Assembly: GCA_002414865.1 (NCBI GenBank)
Contig: DIAQ01000033.1
Coordinates: 4,280-26,605, forward strand
DNA length: 22,326 bases
Direction of reading: 5' to 3'
Source: a candidate division Hyd24-12 bacterium UBA5074
GTDB taxonomy: Bacteria > Fermentibacterota > Fermentibacteria > Fermentibacterales > Fermentibacteraceae
Made by a program: the position numbers and the translations under genes
Shown: positions 8,528 to 16,387 of the stretch, in pieces
Numbering within the stretch: position 1 is the first letter of the stretch
How the letters are laid out: each line of letters opens with the position of its first letter
Notes under the pieces: generated by a model
What the model saw: only the letters and a program-made list of their open reading frames with translations
Database searches by the model: none
What the model was told of the DNA's origin: nothing

Positions 8528-8920
8528 GTGCGCGAATGGTGCGCCAGCCTGTGGTCGCCTTCTGCGGACCTGTACGAGACGAAGGACGGCTTCGTGCTCT
8601 ATTTCGACCTCCCGGGAGTCCGCCGGGAGGATGTTGAACTGCTCGTCGAGCAGAAGTCCATTGTGTTGCGCGGATACAGGAATCCTCCCGAGGAGGGCTG
8701 CTCCCCCCAGAGGCTGGAGCTGAGGACCGGCAGGTTCGAGAGGGATCTCGAGCTGCCTGCCATGATAGACGTCGCCTCCGTGTCCGCATCTCTTTCCGAA
8801 GGGGTGCTCAGGCTGTGCATGAAGCGCAGGGAGGCAGGCTCAGTCATGATCCGTGTGCAGTCCGAAGAGGAAGGCCGGTTCGGACCGAGCCGTCCGTCGG
8901 AGATCTCCGATGACGCCTGA
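8528..8920 (+). CDS. Small heat shock protein, Hsp20/alpha-crystallin family
   Basis: Small heat shock proteins are ATP-independent holdases that keep unfolding proteins soluble. The 130-residue product has an alpha-crystallin domain at about residues 12-100: SADLYETKDGFVLYFDLPGV, then VELLVEQKSIVLRG, then GRFERDLELPAMID and the SEGVLRL signature. A C-terminal I-R-V near residue 108 could serve as the I-x-I/V oligomerisation motif. The N-terminal arm is very short. I chose the GTG at 8528, which has a perfect GGAGG at 8517-8521 with 6-base spacing and lies 13 bases after the TonB-domain gene. Longer upstream frames would run into that gene. It overlaps lon by 11 bases, suggesting translational coupling and joint action in protein quality control. 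Confidence 0.92.
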   Translation: MREWCASLWSPSADLYETKDGFVLYFDLPGVRREDVELLVEQKSIVLRGYRNPPEEGCSPQRLELRTGRFERDLELPAMIDVASVSASLSEGVLRLCMKRREAGSVMIRVQSEEEGRFGPSRPSEISDDA

Positions 8921-11243
8921 ACAGGAATTCGCGCTCCCGGAGCTGATACCCATCCTGCCGCTCTTCGATGGAGTGGCATTCCCCTATTCCCTCATACCCC
9001 TCACCGTGACCGATCCCCCTCAGATCAGCCTGATAGACGAGGCGGTCGTCGGGAACAAGATCGCGGGCCTCGTCGCGGTCAGGAACCCGGATGCCTCCCC
9101 GGCCGAGCCGGGAGACCTGTTCGACGTGGGCACGGCGGCGGGGATCGTGAAGCTGTACCGGTTCCCGGGCGATGTGATCAGGCTCAGCCTGAAGGGCCTC
9201 GCCAGGTTCCGGATCCTGGAGTACACGAGCAGGACCCCGTTCCTGGTAGCCAGGGTCGAGCAGCTCCACACCGAATGGCCCTCGAGGACGGACGAGGTGG
9301 AGGCCTGGCGTAAGAATATCGAGATGCAGCTCAAGCAGATCGTCGAGCTGTCCCCCGGCGCGCCCGACGAGATCCAGCTCGCCGGACTCCTCAAGGACCC
9401 GGAGAGGCTCGGATTCATCGCCGCCAGCGGCATCGAGGCCAATGTGCAGGACAAGCAGCAGGTCCTGGAGGAGGATTCGATCCTCCGGAGGCTCAGGCTC
9501 CTGTCCGAGATCATGTCCCGCGAGGTGAAGATCCTCAAGCTCAGGAACAAGATACAGGGTCAGGTGCGATCCGAGATAGAGAGGGATCAGAAGGAATACT
9601 GGCTCAAGGAGCAGATGAAGGCCATCCAGAAGGAGCTCGGCTCCGGAGAGGGCGAGAACCCCGAAGCAGCAGACCTCCGGGAGAGGCTGGACTCCAAGGC
9701 CCTTCCCGAAGAGGTCAGAAAGGCTGCGGACGAGGAGCTGGACAGGCTGGCCAAGATGCCTCCCGGGATGCCGGAGGTCGCCGTCTCGCGCACCTATGTC
9801 GAATGGATCCTCCAGCTCCCCTGGCTGGAGGGCACCGACGACCGTCTGGACATCGAGCGCGCGAAGAAGATCCTCGACGAGGACCATTACGACCTGAAAG
9901 ACGTCAAGGAGAGGATTCTCGAGTTCCTGGCGGTGAGGAAGCTCAACGAGTCGGCATCCAGCCCCATACTGTGCTTCGTGGGCCCGCCCGGCGTGGGCAA
10001 GACCTCGATGGGCAGGAGCATAGCCCGGGCCATGGGGAGGAAGTTCGTGAGGATCTCGCTGGGCGGGGTCCATGACGAGGCGGAGGTCAGGGGGCATCGG
10101 CGCACCTATGTGGGCGCCATGCCTGGCAGGATCATCCAGGGGCTCCGCGAGGCGGGCAGCAACAATCCCGTGTTCATGCTCGACGAGGTGGACAAGGTCG
10201 GGCGCGACTTCCGCGGCGACCCCACCTCCGCGCTCCTGGAGGTTCTCGACCCCGAGCAGAACTTCTCGTTCAGGGACAACTACCTGAACGTCGCCTTCGA
10301 CCTGAGGAAGGTCGAGTTCATCACCACGGCCAACCAGCTCGACACCATCCCCTCGCCGCTGCTCGACAGGATGGAGATCATCAGGCTCTCTGGATACACC
10401 TCCCGCGACAAGCTGGAGATAGCCCGCCGCTATCTGGTTCCCAAGCAGGTCAGGAACGCAGGCCTGACGGGTCGGATCGTGAGATTCAACTCCGGCGGGC
10501 TGCTCGGGATGGTCGATGGCTACACGCGTGAGGCCGGCGTCCGCGAGTTGGAGAGGCAGATCGGCAAGATCTGCCGCCGCATCGCGGTAGAGGTCGCCTC
10601 GGGGAAGAGCCCCTCGGTCACCATCTCCCCATCCCGCCTGGAGGGTTATCTGGGCCCGCCGCGCTTCATCCGTGAAACCGCCTCCGCGACTCCCGCGACC
10701 GGCGTGGCCACGGGACTCGCCTGGACGGCGGCGGGCGGCGAGATCCTCTTCATCGAGAGCAGCGTGATGCAGGGCTCCGGCAGGCTTATCCTGACGGGAC
10801 AGCTCGGCGACGTCATGAAGGAGTCCGCCCAGGCGGCCCTCTCCTGGGTGAGGGCGCATGCGCCTGACTATCGCATCGATACGGATTTCGCGAAGCTCGA
10901 CGTCCATGTCCACGTGCCGGCCGGAGCCACTCCCAAGGACGGGCCATCGGCAGGCGTGGCGATGACGCTATCGCTGCTGTCGGCCCTCTGCGGGCGACCG
11001 CTGAGGCCCGACGTGGCGATCACCGGCGAGGTGACCCTGCACGGCAGGGTCATGCCGGTGGGCGGGGTGAAGGAGAAGGTCATAGGCGCCCTTGCCGCGG
11101 GGATCCGCAGGGTCGTGCTGCCCCGCGAGAACGTCAGGGATCTGGAAGAGGTCGATGCCGGGCTCAGGGCGGAGATGGAGTTCATCCCCGTCGACAGGAT
11201 CGAGGAGGCAGTCGCGGTGCTTCTCATCCGGGAAGGTATCTGA
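8910..11243 (+). CDS. lon: ATP-dependent protease Lon
   Basis: Lon is a cytoplasmic AAA+ serine protease that degrades misfolded and regulatory proteins. The chosen ATG gives 777 residues, close to the usual length. The N-terminal substrate domain begins with LPELIPILPLFDGVAFPYS. A coiled region (EIERDQKEYWLKEQMKAIQK) leads into the AAA+ module, with Walker A GPPGVGKT at 358-365 and Walker B VFMLDEVDK. The protease domain carries the Ser-Lys dyad: S680 in PKDGPSAG and K723 in GGVKEK, 43 residues apart as in E. coli Lon. The start lies inside the end of hsp20, out of frame by an 11-base overlap. The lipoprotein gene follows immediately, its ATG abutting the lon TGA. I see no heat-shock promoter or CIRCE-like element within this unit. 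Confidence 0.98.
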   Translation: MTPEQEFALPELIPILPLFDGVAFPYSLIPLTVTDPPQISLIDEAVVGNKIAGLVAVRNPDASPAEPGDLFDVGTAAGIVKLYRFPGDVIRLSLKGLARFRILEYTSRTPFLVARVEQLHTEWPSRTDEVEAWRKNIEMQLKQIVELSPGAPDEIQLAGLLKDPERLGFIAASGIEANVQDKQQVLEEDSILRRLRLLSEIMSREVKILKLRNKIQGQVRSEIERDQKEYWLKEQMKAIQKELGSGEGENPEAADLRERLDSKALPEEVRKAADEELDRLAKMPPGMPEVAVSRTYVEWILQLPWLEGTDDRLDIERAKKILDEDHYDLKDVKERILEFLAVRKLNESASSPILCFVGPPGVGKTSMGRSIARAMGRKFVRISLGGVHDEAEVRGHRRTYVGAMPGRIIQGLREAGSNNPVFMLDEVDKVGRDFRGDPTSALLEVLDPEQNFSFRDNYLNVAFDLRKVEFITTANQLDTIPSPLLDRMEIIRLSGYTSRDKLEIARRYLVPKQVRNAGLTGRIVRFNSGGLLGMVDGYTREAGVRELERQIGKICRRIAVEVASGKSPSVTISPSRLEGYLGPPRFIRETASATPATGVATGLAWTAAGGEILFIESSVMQGSGRLILTGQLGDVMKESAQAALSWVRAHAPDYRIDTDFAKLDVHVHVPAGATPKDGPSAGVAMTLSLLSALCGRPLRPDVAITGEVTLHGRVMPVGGVKEKVIGALAAGIRRVVLPRENVRDLEEVDAGLRAEMEFIPVDRIEEAVAVLLIREGI

Positions 11244-11945
11244 ATGAGGTTTCTGATCTGCGCTTCGATCCTGGCGCTGGCGGCGGCATGCGCGAAGCCA
11301 GGCGACAGGATGGTTTCGGCTGACGGCACCGTCGCCGTCGGCAGGCTGGTTGCCGTCTCAGGCGGGGAGGCCGACTTCGGGAGCTTCACCCTTCCGGTGC
11401 CCCAGGCTCCCGCCAGGGTAACCCTGAGAAGCGGTGCCAGCTACTACGGAGATGTCTCCATGGCCGACAGGATGCTGCAGATCGCCTTCGACGGCGGAAC
11501 GGCCGGGGCAAGGATGAAGGATGTCTCGAGCATCGTCTGGGGGGATACCGCCGTGGAGTCGATCCTGTTCGACGTCCCGGCGTGCGCGGGATGGGTCAAC
11601 ACGCACCTGGTGATGGTCCGGGGGACGCCGATCTCGATCGCCTCGGGCGGGAGGGCCGTGTTCGGCACGGGTTCCTCCGGTCCCGAGGGCCTCGAGCGCA
11701 CGGCCACGACTGTCTCGACGGTTCCCGAGGCCCGCGACGGAAGCCTCGTGGCCAGGATCGGCGAGGAGGGCGGGCAGTTCACGGTCGGAACGGCATGGAG
11801 CGGGACTGCTGCAGCCGACGGGGAGCTCTGGCTGGTCGTCAACACACCGGCCGAACGCCCGTCGTCGGGCACCTACACGGTGACCATAAGCGCCGGCGAG
11901 GCGCCGGGCAGGGGAGTGACGGCCATCTACCCGTCGAGGAGATGA
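11244..11945 (+). CDS. Probable lipoprotein with LecA (PA-IL)-like galactose-binding fold domain
   Basis: The 233-residue protein starts right after the lon stop. Residues 1-15 are a short signal peptide ending ALAAAC, with C16 as the likely lipidation site; the -3 residue is Ala rather than Leu, so the lipobox is not ideal. Residues 25-105 form a beta-rich region (TVAVGRLVAVSGGEADFG, then RVTLRSGASYYGDV). Residues 106-217 resemble the LecA/PA-IL-like fold: VPACAGWVNTHLVMVRG, then SGGRAVF, GPEG, DGSLVARIGEEGGQFTVG and GELWLVVNTP...SGTYTVTI. In lectin members the loop reads roughly ND...NNSG and binds calcium and sugar. Here it is VNTPAERPSSG, so the ligand residues appear lost. A structural or binding role at a membrane surface is inferred. 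The fold call is from pattern only. Confidence 0.65.
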   Translation: MRFLICASILALAAACAKPGDRMVSADGTVAVGRLVAVSGGEADFGSFTLPVPQAPARVTLRSGASYYGDVSMADRMLQIAFDGGTAGARMKDVSSIVWGDTAVESILFDVPACAGWVNTHLVMVRGTPISIASGGRAVFGTGSSGPEGLERTATTVSTVPEARDGSLVARIGEEGGQFTVGTAWSGTAAADGELWLVVNTPAERPSSGTYTVTISAGEAPGRGVTAIYPSRR

Positions 11946-11955
11946 CGGAGGCCAC

Positions 11956-11985
11956 TTGCTCCAGTTTGCGAAGTATAGATATTAT
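11956..11985 (+). promoter_or_regulatory. Candidate sigma70-type promoter upstream of the LysM gene
   Basis: The gap after the lipoprotein gene contains the most AT-rich patch visible between genes (about 11971-12000). TTGCTC at 11956-11961 and TATTAT at 11980-11985 form a -35/-10 pair with an 18-base spacer. Transcription would begin near 11992, about 45 bases before the LysM ATG at 12037. This agrees with a new transcription unit starting here, but it is a pattern call without support from homologues. Confidence 0.45.
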
Positions 11986-12036
11986 GAAGTTATGAGATTC
12001 GTGCTTGCAGCACAGGATGCGCACGGGAGGTCCACG

Positions 12037-13071
12037 ATGCGGAACAGGTTGATTCCGGTTCTGGGTATGTTGACGCTCGCGGCGACCGGTGCCTCCGCCG
12101 CCGTCTCCACTTATGTCGCGGGCTACGGCGACACGCTGTGGGACATCTCGAACAGGTTCTACGGAACCCACGAGTACTGGGATGACATCCTCGCCGCCAA
12201 TCCGTCCCTGGCGAGCCCCGAGGCGCTGCAGCCGGGGATGGAGCTCGTCCTTCCCGAGATCGCGGGAGCCGTGGTGCAGGCGTCGGGGGATGTCTACACC
12301 ACCACCTATGTCCAGGCGCCCACGCTCGCGGCATCCACGCCCATGCTCAGCAGGCTGCGGCTGGAAACGGCCGGTTTCATCGCCGTCGATCCCCTTCAAC
12401 CCGACGGAGTCGTTCTCGGAGTCAACGTCGAGGAGGCCGAAGGCATAGCCAACGATGACGCATATGCGGGCGACCTCGTGGAGGTGGACCTCGGTTCCGC
12501 CGACGGCGTCGTGAACGGCACCGTGTTCACCATCCTGTCCGAAGGGCAGACGGCCATCGACCCCGAGAGCGGCGGCGAGCTGGGCCCGATCATCCGCATC
12601 GCGGGCGTCTGCAGGGTGGTCGGAGTCACCGAATCGACATCCGTGACCCTGCTGGAGCACAGCTATCGCGCGGTGCACGCGGGGGACCCGATAGTCTATT
12701 ACCGGCCCGCCGGCAACGTGGCGGTGAACAGCGTGCCGGTGCTCGACGAGATATCCGTCTGGGTCGTCGCCTTCCAGGATGACGACTTCCCCGATGCGTA
12801 CACCTTCGACGTCGTCTACCTGAACCGTGGCTCCGATGCAGGACTTGCCGCCGGGGACGCCTTCGAGGCCTACAGGTACGGTCCGGTCGCCGAGGGTCTG
12901 GACGGGCAGATGGTGGAGATGGCGGACATCCCCGTCGCCGAGGTGGTCATCCTGAGCGTGCAGCGCACCACCTGCTCGGCGATCGTGAGCGTCAACAGGA
13001 CGGGAGACCTCATCCAGACGGGGGACAGGCTCCACCTCGCGAGACGGCAGGCTAGAGACCTGGCGAGATGA
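12037..13071 (+). CDS. Secreted LysM-domain protein with two tandem beta-barrel-like repeats
   Basis: The ATG at 12037 has a GGGAGG ribosome binding site 6 bases upstream and begins a clean signal peptide: MRNR, a hydrophobic stretch, then ASA-AVS near residue 21. Earlier in-frame starts are less likely because they would bury the signal peptide. Residues 26-73 form a LysM domain (YVAGYGDTLWDISNRFYG, then ILAANPSL and LQPGMELVLP), a peptidoglycan-binding fold. Two similar units follow. The first, about 145-220, reads GDLVEVDLGSADGVVNGTVF and ends AVHAGDPIVYY. The second, about 255-335, reads VVYLNRGSDAGLAAGDAFEA and ends DLIQTGDRLHL. They share the G-x-x-x-G-x-x-x-G-D pattern seen in FlgT-like C-terminal modules. 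The 344-residue protein is probably periplasmic and wall-associated. Its TGA overlaps the next ATG (ATGA). Confidence 0.8.
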   Translation: MRNRLIPVLGMLTLAATGASAAVSTYVAGYGDTLWDISNRFYGTHEYWDDILAANPSLASPEALQPGMELVLPEIAGAVVQASGDVYTTTYVQAPTLAASTPMLSRLRLETAGFIAVDPLQPDGVVLGVNVEEAEGIANDDAYAGDLVEVDLGSADGVVNGTVFTILSEGQTAIDPESGGELGPIIRIAGVCRVVGVTESTSVTLLEHSYRAVHAGDPIVYYRPAGNVAVNSVPVLDEISVWVVAFQDDDFPDAYTFDVVYLNRGSDAGLAAGDAFEAYRYGPVAEGLDGQMVEMADIPVAEVVILSVQRTTCSAIVSVNRTGDLIQTGDRLHLARRQARDLAR

Positions 13072-14153
13072 GATGGAAGGTCGTCGTCAGGGCTGAGAAT
13101 CCCGACGCTTCAACGCTTTTCACGCTCGAGGAGCTCACAGGCCTGAGCCGGGGTGAGGTCCTCCTCGCCCTGAGGCGGAACGGCCTGGCGGCTGGCGACG
13201 ATCTCGACGAAGACCGCGCAAGGGCCCTGGCCGACTCCCTGGGCGGGCTGGGACTCTCCTCTACAACGCTCCCATCGCCCGGCAGGGAGGAATCCCCCTC
13301 TCCTCTGTTCAAGCTGGTCCTCACCGGGTACCAGCCCGGATCCAGGGCGAGGCTGCGCGAGAAACTCGAGAAGCTCAGCGGGCTCCCCCCCGAGCAGATC
13401 GTCCTCTGGCTCTCCCGGATACCGTTCGTGCTCAGGGATTCGGTGGACCACGACACCGCAAGGACGATCAAGAGGGCTCTCCTGGAGGCCGGGGCGACCG
13501 TCGAGCTGAAGCCTTCACAGTCGAGACAGGCCATGCCGGCCCCCGCCCCCGACGAGAGTCCCTCGGAGGCTCCCGCAGGCGCGGCAGGCACTTCTGGAAC
13601 CCGGGGCGGACCGGCCGACCCCGCTGTCGAGGCCGCGGACATGGAGGAGCCCCCCATCGGGGACCCGCCGCCCGGACCGCCGGAGATCGAATACTGCACT
13701 GCGTCGGCAGGACCGCCGGAAGTGCTCCGCTTCAGTGCTCCCGGGCGCTCACTCCCTCTTCCCCCGGTGCTGCCGGGAGCGGCGGACCTCGAGAAGACGC
13801 CTCCGGTGACCGTCGGGACGCCCTCCGTCATCCAGGCCTCGGAGCCTCCGGTCCTGGGCCAGGCCCTGCAGATACTGGTCTCGGCCTCTTCTCCGATCGT
13901 TGCCGGCCGGTTGCGGAGGACCCTGGCCTCAGCCCTCGACTTCCGCGAGGAGGAGATCTGCTCGCTCAAGGAGGGCTCCATGTACCTCGTCGCCACAGTT
14001 CCCGGCCCCGAGAAGGCGGAGGAGCTGTCCTCCATGCTCGAAAGCACCGGCGCCACGGTCGTGGTGAGACCGGCCGGCCTCGGTGATGTTCTGCCGGGAA
14101 CGGTCCCGTCAGACACGACCGGCTTCCTTTCATGGCTTCGCGGCGATGGATGA
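13068..14153 (+). CDS. Protein with three ribosomal-protein-L7/L12-C-terminal-like units
   Basis: The 361-residue protein has no signal peptide or membrane segment. I see three related blocks. Block 2 (about 80-147) matches the L7/L12 C-terminal fold best: FKLVLTGYQPGSRARLREKL, then LSGLPPEQIVLWLSRIPFVL, then a helix with ARTIKRALLEAGATVEL. Block 1 (2-68) has KVVVRAENPDASTLFTLEEL, LTGLSRGEVLLALR and ARALADSLGGLGL. Block 3 (266-334) has LQILVSASSPIVAGRLRRTL and KAEELSSMLESTGATVVV. A proline/glycine-rich linker of about 115 residues separates blocks 2 and 3. In L7/L12 this fold recruits translational GTPases; here the binding residues are not conserved, so a general interaction role is more likely. 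It overlaps the LysM gene by 4 bases and xer by 8. The domain call is my pattern reading and has not been checked against databases. Confidence 0.6.
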   Translation: MRWKVVVRAENPDASTLFTLEELTGLSRGEVLLALRRNGLAAGDDLDEDRARALADSLGGLGLSSTTLPSPGREESPSPLFKLVLTGYQPGSRARLREKLEKLSGLPPEQIVLWLSRIPFVLRDSVDHDTARTIKRALLEAGATVELKPSQSRQAMPAPAPDESPSEAPAGAAGTSGTRGGPADPAVEAADMEEPPIGDPPPGPPEIEYCTASAGPPEVLRFSAPGRSLPLPPVLPGAADLEKTPPVTVGTPSVIQASEPPVLGQALQILVSASSPIVAGRLRRTLASALDFREEEICSLKEGSMYLVATVPGPEKAEELSSMLESTGATVVVRPAGLGDVLPGTVPSDTTGFLSWLRGDG

Positions 14154-15042
14154 CCGGATCTACTCCTTCCTCGATTTCATAGCGCTCGAGAAATCGCTGT
14201 CCCCCAGAACGGTCGAGGCATATGCAAGGGACCTCGGACAGGCGGAGGCGGTCCTTGCCTCACGAGGGGTCGACCTCGCCGACGCCACCCGCGAGGACCT
14301 CACGGAATACGAGCGGCATCTGGCAGGGCTCGGGCTGGCGGTCCGCAGCTCCCGGCGCAAGCTCTCGGCCGTCCGCTCGTTCTTCCGCTTCCTCGCCAGG
14401 GAAGGCATGAGGAAGGATGATCCCGCCTCGCTCCTGCGCCCTCCGAAGGGCAGGATGAGCCTTCCCTCGGCGGTTTCCGTGGAAGCCGTGACCGCCATGA
14501 TCGAGGTCTGGAAGGACGCGGATCCGCTCTCGCTGCGCAACAGGGCGATCCTCGAGCTGGCATACGGCTGCGGCCTGCGCGAGAGCGAGCTGATCGACCT
14601 CACCCCGGACAGGGTCTTCCTGGGCGACTCCTACGTCCGCCCCTGCGGCAAGGGCGGCAGGGAGAGGATCGTGCCTCTCGGGGGGCCGGCCAGGCGCGCA
14701 CTGGCCAGGTATCTCGACGAGGCCAGGCCGGCCCTCGCCCGGCGCAGGACCTTCCCCAACCTGTTCCTGAGCTTCAGGGGCCGACCACTCAGCAGGATGT
14801 CCATCTGGGAGATCGTAGAGAGGTCGGCCGTTCTCGCCGGCCTTCCCGAGAAGGTCCACCCCCATCTCCTCAGGCATTCCTTCGCCACCCACCTGCTCGA
14901 GGGAGGAGCGGACCTCCGCGTTGTCCAGGAGCTTCTCGGGCATGCCGACATAAGAACGACCGAGATCTACACGAACATCGACAGGACGCACCTGTCCGAG
15001 GTCATGGACGACTGCCACCCGAGATCGGAGCGCCGGCGGTGA
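14146..15042 (+). CDS. Tyrosine recombinase XerC/XerD
   Basis: Xer recombinases resolve chromosome dimers at the dif site near cell division. The 298-residue length and domain order are typical. An N-terminal SAM-like DNA-binding domain occupies residues 1-85 (FLDFIALEKSLSPRTVEAYA, then RRKLSAVRSFFRFL). The catalytic domain has R145 (GCGLRESEL), K169 (GKGGRERIVPL), H240 and R243 (HPHLLRHSFATHLL), H266 (LLGHADIRTTEIYT) and the nucleophile Y275, so all six key residues are present. I chose the ATG at 14146, which overlaps the previous stop by 8 bases. An upstream frame start at 14083 would add 21 residues unlike the family. XerC versus XerD cannot be decided here. The tight coupling to neighbours and absence of phage genes argue against a mobile-element integrase. 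Confidence 0.93.
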   Translation: MDDRIYSFLDFIALEKSLSPRTVEAYARDLGQAEAVLASRGVDLADATREDLTEYERHLAGLGLAVRSSRRKLSAVRSFFRFLAREGMRKDDPASLLRPPKGRMSLPSAVSVEAVTAMIEVWKDADPLSLRNRAILELAYGCGLRESELIDLTPDRVFLGDSYVRPCGKGGRERIVPLGGPARRALARYLDEARPALARRRTFPNLFLSFRGRPLSRMSIWEIVERSAVLAGLPEKVHPHLLRHSFATHLLEGGADLRVVQELLGHADIRTTEIYTNIDRTHLSEVMDDCHPRSERRR

Positions 15043-15725
15043 AGCCGTTCCCCTCGACCTTCACCTCGTCCTGGCAGGTCTCCCGGTCGCTCGCCGCCCT
15101 GGCCTCGTGGAGCGGCGGGCGCACGGCCACGGTCTGGATACCCCAGTTCGCCTCCCTCCGGAACCATGTCAGGGAGATATCCAGGACTCCCGCCAGAACG
15201 CGGGTGGCGAAGCTCTCGAGGGTGTTGAGCGTCGAGCCCGACATGGCGGAGATCTCGGCCTCGCTCCAGCACGACAGGGCTGCCGAGCTCCTCGCGGCGT
15301 GCCTCGAAGAGGCGCCGGCGCTTCTGGAGCTCGGGTATCCCGCCGGCGAGGGCCTGGACTTCGTCACGCGGATGCCCTCTCCCGCAGGCAACACCAGGCG
15401 GACCTCCGCCCAGATGAGGGCGGCCGTGCACCACCTCGGAGGCGACTTCGGGCTGCTGCTCGACCTGCTGAAGGTGGACGACCAGTTCGCCCCCTGCCTG
15501 AGGACCGTGTTCTCGGTGTGGCCCAGGTTCACGCCCCCTGGTGAGAGCGAGGCCCTGCAGCTCGTCTGGAGCGGATCCAGGATGCCCACCGCCGTCAGCT
15601 TCAGGACCGATCTCAGGGGATACGCCCTCCTGTGCATGTACGATCTCTCGCAGAGGCTCAGGGCCTCCGAGGGGATCCAGCCCTCGGCGGCGGGCTTCGA
15701 AGCCTTTGCCTCGGACCCGGGATGA
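15039..15725 (+). CDS. Conserved-looking protein of unknown function
   Basis: I do not recognise this 228-residue protein. It starts at a GTG that overlaps the xer TGA as GTGA, and its own stop overlaps the next gene as ATGA. That tight packing, with the usual local codon bias, supports a real gene. No signal peptide or membrane segment is visible. The N-terminal part has a short strand-like stretch (GGRTATVWIPQFASL), followed by an arginine-rich segment and mixed helices (RAAELLAACLEEAPALLELG; DFGLLLDLLKVDDQFAPCL). The C-terminal half has strand-like ALQLVWSG and GYALLCMYDLSQRL. It looks globular and cytoplasmic. Its place between a recombinase and a hydrolase gives no clear functional clue. 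Confidence 0.6.
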   Translation: MKPFPSTFTSSWQVSRSLAALASWSGGRTATVWIPQFASLRNHVREISRTPARTRVAKLSRVLSVEPDMAEISASLQHDRAAELLAACLEEAPALLELGYPAGEGLDFVTRMPSPAGNTRRTSAQMRAAVHHLGGDFGLLLDLLKVDDQFAPCLRTVFSVWPRFTPPGESEALQLVWSGSRMPTAVSFRTDLRGYALLCMYDLSQRLRASEGIQPSAAGFEAFASDPG

Positions 15726-16387
15726 CCGCTCCGAGGATAGCCTCCCTGGGTGTGGCGAGGTCGTGGACCTGGACCAGGTGCTACCTTATAGCGGACCCCG
15801 CGACCGGCTCGGCCGTCCTCGTGGACCCGGCGACGACCGACGCGGAAGAGCGGCGCCTCCTCGAGTCCAGGCTCGTCGCGGACTGGAAGGTCACGGCCAT
15901 CGTGCTCACCCATGGGCATCCCGACCACATCTCCGACGCCGACTACTGGCGCGACAGGCTGGAAGCTCCCCTTGCAGGGCACCCGGCAGACCTGCCTCTG
16001 TTCACTGATCCGGTCCTGAACATGTCGGGCATGTTCGGAGGCAACGTCAGCATAAGGTCGCTCGACATGCAGCTCGCTGACGGCTCGACGATCGTGTCCG
16101 GCTCCATGCGGCTCGAGGTCCTCCACCTCCCGGGGCACAGCCCGGGGAGCATAGGGCTGCTCCTGCCCGGCCACCTCTTCTCGGGGGACATCCTCTTCGC
16201 CGGATCGGTGGGCATCGACGCCATCCCCGGATCGGGACCCCTCTGGGGGGCCTCGTTCGAGCAGGAGATCAGGAGCATCCGGACCCGCATATTCCCTCTG
16301 CCTCCAGGGACGGTCGTCCACCCCGGCCACGGCCCCGACACGACCGTCGGCGTCGAGAGGGCGACCAATCCGTTCGCCGCGCTCTAG
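15722..16387 (+). CDS. Metallo-beta-lactamase-fold hydrolase, glyoxalase II-like
   Basis: The 221-residue protein has the full metal-binding set of the family: H64, H66, D68 and H69 in THGHPDH, H139 in PGHSPGS, D156 in SGDILF and H203 in PGHGPDT. These bind two metal ions that activate water for hydrolysis. The layout matches compact cytoplasmic hydroxyacylglutathione-hydrolase-like proteins, but the glutathione-binding C-terminal domain of true glyoxalase II is missing. The substrate, a thioester or other ester, is therefore unknown. No signal peptide is seen. The ATG overlaps the previous gene's stop as ATGA. It is the last gene of the overlapping run that begins with the LysM gene. Confidence 0.9.
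   Translation: MTAPRIASLGVARSWTWTRCYLIADPATGSAVLVDPATTDAEERRLLESRLVADWKVTAIVLTHGHPDHISDADYWRDRLEAPLAGHPADLPLFTDPVLNMSGMFGGNVSIRSLDMQLADGSTIVSGSMRLEVLHLPGHSPGSIGLLLPGHLFSGDILFAGSVGIDAIPGSGPLWGASFEQEIRSIRTRIFPLPPGTVVHPGHGPDTTVGVERATNPFAAL

Noticed and set aside
8844..10913. 689-residue open frame antisense to lon
   Set aside because: It is a mirror of the lon codon structure, with no recognisable motif. Lon on the + strand has all catalytic residues.
14146..15042. Tyrosine recombinase as integrase of a mobile element
   Set aside because: Length and motifs fit chromosomal XerC/D. No attachment-site repeats, tRNA gene or phage genes are visible, and the gene overlaps neighbours with the same base composition.
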